64,000 nt of DNA from Acidobacteriota bacterium (GTDB taxonomy: Bacteria; Acidobacteriota; Terriglobia; Terriglobales; Acidobacteriaceae). Below, piece after piece: positions 58,329 through 64,000 of the stretch. The DNA lies in the NCBI GenBank assembly GCA_018268915.1, contig JAFDVQ010000011.1, positions 293,792-357,791 of the forward strand, read 5' to 3'. Positions within the stretch are counted from its first letter, which is position 1. Each line of letters starts with the position of its first letter. The notes below the pieces were generated by a model, which did not search any database, was not told the DNA's origin, and saw only the letters and a program-made list of their open reading frames with translations. The translations under genes and the position numbers were made by a program.

Positions 58329-60443
58329 TCAGACGCGCCGGAGCTCCAGCACCTCTGCGGGGGCATCCAGTGGCACGCTCACACCGCGGGTCCACGCTGC
58401 CCGGTCAAATGTTCCGATCTCTCTACCCGAGATGATCCCCAGCGCGCGATAGCTTCCTTCCGGGATAAGAGGAAGCTGGATGCTTGCGCTTGTGATGCCC
58501 GACTTGTTGCGAAACACCGCAACCACGCCGTCGCCAGAGCGCGCCAATCTTGCAAATCCATCCCACTCGGCCGGAGAGGCTTGCCGCCAGCTCCCCAGGG
58601 CAAAGAAGCTTTCGCTCAGCCTGACGCGCCTGCGCAGCTGCTTGAACCAACGAATCTTCTCTCCGTACCACGTACGATCGGCTGCACTGAGCTTACGGAG
58701 ATCGCCGAGAAGCAGGGGTGCCGAACCGATTGCAGTGGCAAAGCTTTCCTGGATAGTCGGCAGCTCTGCGTGCAGATTGCCGATCAGCATGGACTCAACC
58801 GGCATAGAAGCTGCACGTGCGTAGAGAAGCTGTCGTGCCTGCCGCGGACCCGCAGAGTCAGGATGACGGTCGTCCACGTTGCTCATCCAGTCAAGATCTC
58901 CGGCCGCCAGCAAGCCAGCGTCGATGATGTGCTTCTGCCCCCAAAGCTCGAAGGTCAGATCCAGCAACACATCTGGATGCTTTGTGTACACCGCAGCCGT
59001 TGTCTCGCGGATCCCTTCATAGATGCGGTGCAGTGACTCCGCCCAATCTGCGTGATCGTGTCCTTTAGCCCAGCAACCCGGAGCTTCGCCATAAGCATTG
59101 AAGATCGTGGTGAGATCCAACTTCACATAGGCGAGCCTGAACCGCTCGATGGCATCGTTAATGCGCTGCGCCGCTGTCATTCGGAAGGGTGACGCCATGC
59201 ACATCACTGCCTTCTGGCCAGCCATCGTCGAGGTCGTCTTCAGATTGCCGTCTATGTCTTTGGTAGCCCACTCTGGATGCGACTGATATACGTTGGTCTT
59301 TGTGCCGATGGCCGCCAGCGGTATCCACAATCCCAAGCGCATTCCGCGCGACTCGATTGCTTTGAGGATTGGATCCAGGCCATCCGGAAACGCTGACGGG
59401 TCCACGGCGTTGTCTCCATACTCTTGCTGCCATCCGTCGTCGATCGTGAAGACATCCATACCCATGGTGCCGGCCGCATCGATCAGCTCCATAGCTATGT
59501 TCTGATTTATGCTGCGCTCAAAAGGTTCCCACGTGTTGTAGATCCACGGAGGGCCTGCGTTATCGACACGTCTTTCCAGTACCGCGGAAGTGTATGCCGG
59601 TACGCGCCACTGCGGATCATTGAAGCCATCGCCACGCCGAAACAACACAATGGAAACACTCGCAGTCGTAAACTCCTCGGAGGGAGCAAGCCGCCGCTGG
59701 AACGGCATCAGATCCGTGTCGTACATTGCGCTGATCCGTGCACTGCCCGGGACGTCCCAACCCGCGATCTCAGTCCGCTTCATATAGCCGGGGGCTTCGT
59801 TCAAGATTGCCAGCCCAATGCCGGTGCGACCATTAGCCAACATCAGGCCGCAATCTTCTGAGCGACCAGTGTAGAAGATTTCGCGAGGAATGGCCCCATA
59901 CTGCGCAAGTAGCGTCAGCTCGTTCTCCGGTCCAAGCGCTGGGGCGAGCGAATCAACGACCAGATGGGAAATCTGCAACGGTTCAGTTCCGGTATTCTTC
60001 AAAAGCAGATACTTGCGGCAGGCTGCATGCTCGTCGTACACCGTGTAAACGGCTGCGACCTCGAGTGGCAGTTTGTGATGGCGTAGACGCACGCTGCGTC
60101 CGTGGCCGCCGTGAAATGCAGCCTCGGTGCTCTCTATGAGCTCGAAGACACCTCCGTTGCTGCGACATTCATGTCCATCACATACGAACGAGAAATCGGG
60201 GAAAGCTTTGAGGGGATCAGGTGTTGATTCAACGAAGTTGCTTCTTGTGCCGAGGTCTTGAAAGAGTCCGCCATAGAGTCCCACTCCTGGAGCGAAGACC
60301 ACGTCGCGCTGGATCAGGGTGTTCTTGATGCTCCAGGTGGTTTGATTTGGCGATTGCTCGAACATCGGTCGGCCGAATGCAAGCTCCGCACCCAGCATCA
60401 CACCAGCCTGTAGAACACTCCTCCTGCTGAAACCCTCTTCCAT
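58329..60443 (-). CDS. GH36-type alpha-galactosidase-like protein, exported
   Basis: A 704-residue protein with a Tat-like signal (FSRRSVLQAGVMLGAELAFG). A beta-rich front half is followed by the GH36 barrel: YNTWEPFERSINQ, VFTIDDGWQQEYGD, LGLWIPLAAIG, YVKLDLTT with the probable nucleophile Asp, and DWMSNVDDRHP near the acid. AGGAG precedes the ATG at 60443. It likely releases galactose or N-acetylgalactosamine from oligosaccharides. It converges on the PhyH gene. Confidence 0.88.
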   Translation of the reverse strand: MEEGFSRRSVLQAGVMLGAELAFGRPMFEQSPNQTTWSIKNTLIQRDVVFAPGVGLYGGLFQDLGTRSNFVESTPDPLKAFPDFSFVCDGHECRSNGGVFELIESTEAAFHGGHGRSVRLRHHKLPLEVAAVYTVYDEHAACRKYLLLKNTGTEPLQISHLVVDSLAPALGPENELTLLAQYGAIPREIFYTGRSEDCGLMLANGRTGIGLAILNEAPGYMKRTEIAGWDVPGSARISAMYDTDLMPFQRRLAPSEEFTTASVSIVLFRRGDGFNDPQWRVPAYTSAVLERRVDNAGPPWIYNTWEPFERSINQNIAMELIDAAGTMGMDVFTIDDGWQQEYGDNAVDPSAFPDGLDPILKAIESRGMRLGLWIPLAAIGTKTNVYQSHPEWATKDIDGNLKTTSTMAGQKAVMCMASPFRMTAAQRINDAIERFRLAYVKLDLTTIFNAYGEAPGCWAKGHDHADWAESLHRIYEGIRETTAAVYTKHPDVLLDLTFELWGQKHIIDAGLLAAGDLDWMSNVDDRHPDSAGPRQARQLLYARAASMPVESMLIGNLHAELPTIQESFATAIGSAPLLLGDLRKLSAADRTWYGEKIRWFKQLRRRVRLSESFFALGSWRQASPAEWDGFARLARSGDGVVAVFRNKSGITSASIQLPLIPEGSYRALGIISGREIGTFDRAAWTRGVSVPLDAPAEVLELRRV

Positions 60444-60795
60444 CGTTGTGGCATCTCCTATTCCCTGACTCAAGGTCAGACTGAATCCTACATCCGCGGC
60501 AGTCAAAAGTCCGCACAGCAAGACCCGTACATCAGATCATGTTGCAATGTTTCAGAACGGACCTGAAACCACAATGTGATCAAGTAGACTCGAGGCCAGA
60601 TCCCAGCAGTCAAGATGCCCTGATCAGGGACATGTCCATCGTCCGGCAAAGGCTCACGGCTAGAACCGTTTCTGTTCGAGCTAACCTGGGTGAGGCGTTA
60701 AACTCTAAGTGGCGGTCAGTCGGTGATCCCCACGTTGATGCATAGCAAAGAAAGTCCTCCTACGAAAATCTGTTTCTGTGACTTTCAGGAGATCC
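60444..60795. other. 350-bp intergenic region
   Basis: Divergent upstream region of GH36 and the YheT leader. It has a short inverted repeat CTGAC/GTCAG (about 60465-60479) before the GH36 start and no convincing promoter. Nothing else is seen. Confidence 0.3.
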
Positions 60796-60861
60796 ATGCC
60801 GTCGAAACGATTGATCTACAGGATGCTCGCCATGAATCCAGCAACTGACTGCCCGACGTGA
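60796..60861 (+). CDS. Possible 21-aa leader peptide coupled to the YheT-type gene
   Basis: ATG follows CAGGAG at 5-6 bases; the peptide is MPSKRLIYRMLAMNPATDC followed by PT. Its TGA stop overlaps the GTG start of the hydrolase in GTGA. The hydrolase start itself has no binding site, so ribosomes finishing this short ORF may be what starts it. The other reading is that the hydrolase begins elsewhere. Confidence 0.4.
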   Translation: MPSKRLIYRMLAMNPATDCPT

Positions 60862-61931
60862 ACCTTGATTCCTCAATAGATGACAGCCTTGATCAAGCGG
60901 CAATTCTGCTGAGGGCAGGACTGCGTCCCTTCGAGCCGCGGCGCGGTATGCGCAATCCACACCTCCAGACCATCATCGGCAACTATCTCCGGCGGCCTCC
61001 ATTTCGCGGAGAAACTGTGGCCGATACGGTGGAAGTTGATCCCGCTGATGGGAGCCAGGTTATGTGTCACTGCAACTGGCAGGCGGAATCAGTGAGAGCT
61101 CAGCGGCTTACCGTGATTCTTGTCCACGGGTTGGAGGGATCGTCTGAGTCGCGGTATATCCGTGGCATCGCCTCACGAGCTTGGGATGCAGGCTGCAATG
61201 TGGTGCGGATGAACATGCGCAATTGCGGCGATACCGATCACCTGACGCCCACACTGTATCACTCAGGCCTGTCGGCCGATGTCGGTGCGGTCGTTCGCCA
61301 TTACGCAGCGAAGTTCAGACTCGAGCGAGTCGGACTTGTCGGGTACTCGATGGGTGGAAATCTGGTTTTGAAGCTGGCAGGAGAGTGGGGAAGCGATCCT
61401 CCGCTCTCTGCTGTAGCGACCGTGTGCCCGGCGGTCGATCTGGCTGCGGGCTCCGACGCCCTGCACGAACCGGGAAATCGAATCTACGAGTGGCATTTCC
61501 TTCGCGGACTCATGCGTCGCTACCGTCGCAAGGCCGCTCTATATCCGCAGGTGTACGGCAGCGATAAAGTAGGCCCGATCCGATCCCTTCGCCAGTTTGA
61601 CAATGACATCGTTGCTCGTCATTGCGGATTTCGCGATGCCGATGATTATTACTATCGTGCTGCGAGCGCGCGAGTGGTAGACAAGATAGCGGTACCGACA
61701 TTAATCCTTCGTGCTGTGGATGATCCTTTCGTAAGGATGACGTCGGAGACAAGGGCGAAGCTGTTGTCGAACCCAAATGTCTTGTTGGTTGAAACTCCGC
61801 ACGGCGGACATTGCGCCTACCTCTCGCGGGATCGGGGCGAAGATATTCACTGGGCCGAGGCGAGCGTCGTCCGCTACCTCACGCGACATGCTCACGCTCA
61901 AGAGCCGACCTGCGGAACCCATGGAAGCTGA
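60858..61931 (+). CDS. YheT-family alpha/beta hydrolase
   Basis: A 357-residue hydrolase. RNPHLQTIIGNYLRR at the front is the YheT/Mpe signature, then the oxyanion segment ILVHGLEGSSESRYI, the nucleophile elbow GYSMGGN, the acid in LRAVDDPF and the His in HGGHCAYL. Related proteins hydrolyse acyl esters. GTG start overlapping the leader peptide; an ATG further in lies at codon 31 (MRNPHL) and would cut into the family's N-terminus. It overlaps the next gene by 11 bp. Confidence 0.88.
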   Translation: MNLDSSIDDSLDQAAILLRAGLRPFEPRRGMRNPHLQTIIGNYLRRPPFRGETVADTVEVDPADGSQVMCHCNWQAESVRAQRLTVILVHGLEGSSESRYIRGIASRAWDAGCNVVRMNMRNCGDTDHLTPTLYHSGLSADVGAVVRHYAAKFRLERVGLVGYSMGGNLVLKLAGEWGSDPPLSAVATVCPAVDLAAGSDALHEPGNRIYEWHFLRGLMRRYRRKAALYPQVYGSDKVGPIRSLRQFDNDIVARHCGFRDADDYYYRAASARVVDKIAVPTLILRAVDDPFVRMTSETRAKLLSNPNVLLVETPHGGHCAYLSRDRGEDIHWAEASVVRYLTRHAHAQEPTCGTHGS

Positions 61932-62466
61932 TTGGGAGTTCGAGGTCGCTGCTGTCGCGCCCCTCATCGAGGCATATTGGAGCGGCTACATAGATCTTCG
62001 CTCCCAGCCCGAACGAGTGTCGGAACTTAGCGAATGTAGCGAGCTACCAGCGTTGGCAGATTCACTCTTCAGGTTGAACGGGACAGATTCGCCTGTATGG
62101 ACGAGTAAAGCCGACGTATTCACGCCCGAGAACATCGATCCTGACGAGTTGGAAGCATCGATTGAGCAATCTTCTCAGGCGACCGCCTGCTACATTGATG
62201 TGCTATTGCGGAGTCCTTTCGAATGGTCCGATCAGCCAACTGCGGAGAGAGCGTGCCGGCAAATCTGTAACAATCTGAGGGCCATTGATCTTCGCTGCTG
62301 CCGAATTGATCTGATCGTCCGGAGAGCATTGTTGGGAGCGAAAGAGCATCTGGGTGCAACTGTTTACTTCACTGCCTGCGGAGTGACTGCGGCTCAGGCG
62401 AAACAAAGGCTCGGCGAATGCCTGTCCGTCTTTGCTGAGACGATGGTTGCTCAAGGTTACGCCTGA
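61921..62466 (+). CDS. Conserved-looking protein of unknown function, coupled to yheT
   Basis: A 181-residue protein (MEADWEFEVAAVAPLIEAYW start) without a recognisable domain. It is mostly helical with a Cys-rich middle (CYIDVLL, ACRQICNNLRAIDLRCC). The start overlaps the YheT stop; an ATG at 61888 would make it longer. Balanced charge and codon pattern like its neighbour argue for a real gene. Function unknown. Confidence 0.65.
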   Translation: MEADWEFEVAAVAPLIEAYWSGYIDLRSQPERVSELSECSELPALADSLFRLNGTDSPVWTSKADVFTPENIDPDELEASIEQSSQATACYIDVLLRSPFEWSDQPTAERACRQICNNLRAIDLRCCRIDLIVRRALLGAKEHLGATVYFTACGVTAAQAKQRLGECLSVFAETMVAQGYA

Positions 62467-62489
62467 GCTGGCCATCGACCTCGCGGCGG

Positions 62490-62517
62490 TTGCGGCCAGT
62501 CGTACAAAGGCTACAAT
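62490..62517 (+). promoter_or_regulatory. Promoter of tRNA-Arg
   Basis: TTGCGG (62490-62495), a 16-bp spacer and TACAAT (62512-62517); the mature tRNA begins 10 bases downstream. The -10 is strong (5 of 6), the -35 weak (3 of 6). Confidence 0.5.
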
Positions 62518-62526
62518 GTTCTAAGC

Positions 62527-62603
62527 GGGCGAGTAGCTCAATCGGATAGAGCACCGGCCTTCTAAGCCGGGGGTTGTGGGTTCGATTCCCGCCTCGCCCA
62601 CCA
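62527..62603 (+). tRNA. tRNA-Arg (anticodon TCT)
   Basis: A 77-nt class I tRNA. Acceptor GGGCGAG pairs with CTCGCCC, discriminator A, and CCA is encoded (62601-62603). The anticodon stem CCGGC/GCCGG holds loop CTTCTAA, giving anticodon TCT. D-arm and T-arm (GGTTCGATTCC) are canonical. Confidence 0.96.
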
Positions 62604-62606
62604 GAT

Positions 62607-62645
62607 ATCTTCTGATGCCTTGTGAAATCAAGGAGATCAGAAGAT
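62607..62645 (+). promoter_or_regulatory. Stem-loop that buries the ribosome binding site and start codon of the next ORF
   Basis: ATCTTCTGAT (62607-62616) pairs perfectly with ATCAGAAGAT (62636-62645); inside it CCTTG (62618-62622) pairs with CAAGG (62629-62633). The AAGGAG binding site (62630-62635) and the first two bases of the ATG (62644) are inside the pairing. In the RNA, translation should be blocked unless the stem is opened. It begins 3 bp after the tRNA-Arg CCA end. Confidence 0.65.
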
Positions 62646-63513
62646 GACGGAACCTCGCGAAACCGTACGGCCCCCGGCCAACTCTGGCCGGTGTTCTAAT
62701 CCACCCCAAACAGTTACCGAAACGCCCTATGACTGGGCCTACCTCCTCAAGTGTGAAAAGTGTGGGCAGGAGGGCGGCGAAGGCTGGGCGCTTCTGTCTC
62801 AGCAATCTCACTGCAATCGCATTCTCAATCCGAATGAGCGCCTCCTTCAGCGGGGCGGATGGTGCTACGTCTACGTCCATAACTGCGGCGCTGCCCAGCA
62901 AGGCGACGGCGCGCGGGAGATGCGTCTCAATGACCGGCTGCGCGCTTCGGTTGCGCAGTTCCCAGAGCATCTCCGCCGCCTGGTTGACGATGAGCCGCCG
63001 GCGGAGATCTTCGACCCCACGCTGAACCGCGCCGCGGTGGATGTGGCGGATGTGGGCGAGGAGGACGCAGCTCAGCTAAACGAGCGGAAGCGCTCTCAGC
63101 TGATCTTCTCCCTGCTTTGTGCGGCCCGTAACCTGGCTCAGGATCGGTTCCGTGCGCGGCACGCGACGGACAGGGGCAGCTTTCTCTATTGCGGTGAGTG
63201 CCAGGCCGAGGTGGACTCGGATCCACTCCGTCGGGCTCATGAGCACCATAAAGACTGCAAGACGGGTCTGGTCCTGGTCATCCTTTCCGAGCTGGCGAAG
63301 CTTCCCAAGGCCGCGGACAGGATTGGCATGCACTACTGCCACGCGTGTGGACTGACCGACGCTGCGTGGGTCGCCGAAGAAATGGACCAGGCTCGCGCCG
63401 AGGCTTATGGCCTCGCCCCGAATCAGCGCTGCGAGATGATCACTTGCTCGCGCAGACGCGTTCACACTCACCTGTGCCCTGATCTGTTGGCGGGAATCGG
63501 CGGTGCAGCATGA
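62644..63513 (+). CDS. Cys/His-rich (zinc-finger-like) protein, probable element-borne gene
   Basis: A 289-residue protein with no recognised family. Several CxxC or Cys/His clusters are visible: CEKCG (about 37-41), CGEC, EHHKDC, CHACG and CEMITC with HTHLC near the end. This spacing suggests two or three zinc sites. AAGGAG lies 8 bases before the ATG but inside the stem-loop. Being directly behind a tRNA gene and ahead of two overlapping small ORFs fits a prophage or integrated element; no integrase is in the window. Confidence 0.65.
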   Translation: MTEPRETVRPPANSGRCSNPPQTVTETPYDWAYLLKCEKCGQEGGEGWALLSQQSHCNRILNPNERLLQRGGWCYVYVHNCGAAQQGDGAREMRLNDRLRASVAQFPEHLRRLVDDEPPAEIFDPTLNRAAVDVADVGEEDAAQLNERKRSQLIFSLLCAARNLAQDRFRARHATDRGSFLYCGECQAEVDSDPLRRAHEHHKDCKTGLVLVILSELAKLPKAADRIGMHYCHACGLTDAAWVAEEMDQARAEAYGLAPNQRCEMITCSRRRVHTHLCPDLLAGIGGAA

Positions 63514-63656
63514 CGGAGATCATTCAGGGCATCGCTCGCATCTTTCACTTTGCTTCGTTCGTTCCCTCGGCCGAAATCGCCGTAGGCTTTGCGCTAGCGG
63601 CCATGATCATTGGGCCGAAGCTGCACCTGCTTCGCCGGAAAGGCGGTGTGGCATGA
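63510..63656 (+). CDS. Small membrane protein (48 aa)
   Basis: A 48-residue ORF with one strong transmembrane helix (AEIAVGFALAAMIIGPKL) and a basic tail (LRRKGG). Its ATG overlaps the stop of the Cys-rich gene by 4 bp, and its own stop overlaps the next ORF's start by 4 bp. Such a layout is typical of phage-like operons; a holin-like role is possible but unproven. Confidence 0.6.
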   Translation: MTEIIQGIARIFHFASFVPSAEIAVGFALAAMIIGPKLHLLRRKGGVA

Positions 63657-64000
63657 ATGCACTCGAATTCAAAAAGCTGCTTCGCAAATTGTATGCATGT
63701 GATGAAGCTCGCCAATGGGCATCTGGAAAAGATCTAGCTGACGCGTGGGCGACATGCCCACGCGTCGACTGGATGTTGTGGCTGCTGGCAAAGATGGCTG
63801 ACCAGCCAGGATGGCCGACTCGACAGCAGATTATTCTTCTCGCCTGTGATTGTGCAGAGACTGCGCTGCAATATGTGAAGCCGGGCGAAGAGCGTCCGAG
63901 GATTGCGATCGAAACTGCTCGTCGGTGGGCTCGAGGCGAGGCTACTCTCGATGAGGTTCGTGAGGCGCGCGCCGCCGCCGCCTACGCCGCCGCCGCCTAC
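63653..64000 (+). CDS. Imm5-like Ala-rich protein, partial (runs off the window)
   Basis: 116 residues are visible, and the frame is still open at the window end. CPRVDWMLWLLAKM, then LLACDCAETALQYV and ERPRIAIETARRWARGEATL are features I associate with the putative immunity protein family (Imm5-like) and related phage proteins, whose C-termini are Ala-rich like the repeated AAAAY here. The start overlaps the preceding stop (ATGA). Family assignment is from memory and unverified. Confidence 0.55.
   Translation, partial: MNALEFKKLLRKLYACDEARQWASGKDLADAWATCPRVDWMLWLLAKMADQPGWPTRQQIILLACDCAETALQYVKPGEERPRIAIETARRWARGEATLDEVREARAAAAYAAAAY

Noticed and set aside
63970..64000. GCC repeat considered as a CRISPR or satellite
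   Set aside because: Units of 15 bp without spacers and in frame within an ORF; a coding repeat.

Overview
The window looks like chromosomal DNA of a soil Acidobacteriota (class Terriglobia). The pointers are a TIGR03435-family secreted protein, a large MacB/FtsX-type 'orphan' permease of the acidobacterial duplicated (ADOP) kind, a TIGR03790-family protein, a DUF4139 protein carrying a carboxypeptidase-regulatory-like module, and an unusually high density of secreted glycoside hydrolases. Everything here is read from sequence and family knowledge; no searches were run. Coding density is high, and many starts are set by clear GGAGG-type ribosome binding sites, some with GTG or TTG start codons.

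Left part (1-30 kb): the end of a histidine kinase coupled to a sigma-54-dependent response regulator; two divergent esterases; DinB-like and AhpD-like small enzymes; the DUF4139 fusion; a cytidylate-kinase-like protein; an ATP-grasp protein with a histone-H1-like tail; a PAP2 phosphatase; an FmdB zinc ribbon; murG standing alone outside a dcw cluster; a Gly/Tyr-rich secreted protein; TIGR03435 and ADOP genes; a TPR protein; a LytS/LytR-type two-component pair preceded by 21-bp-spaced direct repeats; a secreted GH38 protein; an lrgA/lrgB pair; and a large secreted protein of unknown function next to tRNA-Ser(CGA).

Middle part (30.5-60.5 kb): a carbohydrate region. A very long GH13-family protein and a TIGR03790 protein come first. 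They are followed by a divergent deoxy-sugar locus. On the minus strand, four genes joined by 4-bp ATGA overlaps encode a DUF4038 glycosidase, a 2-hydroxyacid dehydrogenase, an HpcH/HpaI aldolase and an MBL-fold protein that has lost its metal motif. On the plus strand are aldA (lactaldehyde/glycolaldehyde dehydrogenase), an SDR and rhaT. The two arms share about 215 bp with two perfect TTGACA boxes and two inverted repeats. Downstream lie two GH106 and one GH78 alpha-L-rhamnosidase-type genes, a Gfo/Idh oxidoreductase, a sugar porter, a PhyH dioxygenase and a GH36 protein. I infer a rhamnose-containing-glycan programme: extracellular rhamnosidases release L-rhamnose, RhaT imports it, and an aldolase plus AldA handle pyruvate and lactaldehyde. 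No rhaA, rhaB, rhaD, dehydratase or convincing lactonase is visible, so the middle of the pathway is missing or encoded by something unrecognised.

Right edge (60.8-64 kb): a possible leader peptide coupled to a YheT-type hydrolase and an unknown protein, then tRNA-Arg(TCT). Directly behind the tRNA is a chain of three overlapping ORFs: a Cys/His-rich protein whose ribosome binding site sits inside a perfect stem-loop, a small membrane protein, and an Imm5-like Ala-rich protein cut by the window end. This looks like the edge of an integrated element.
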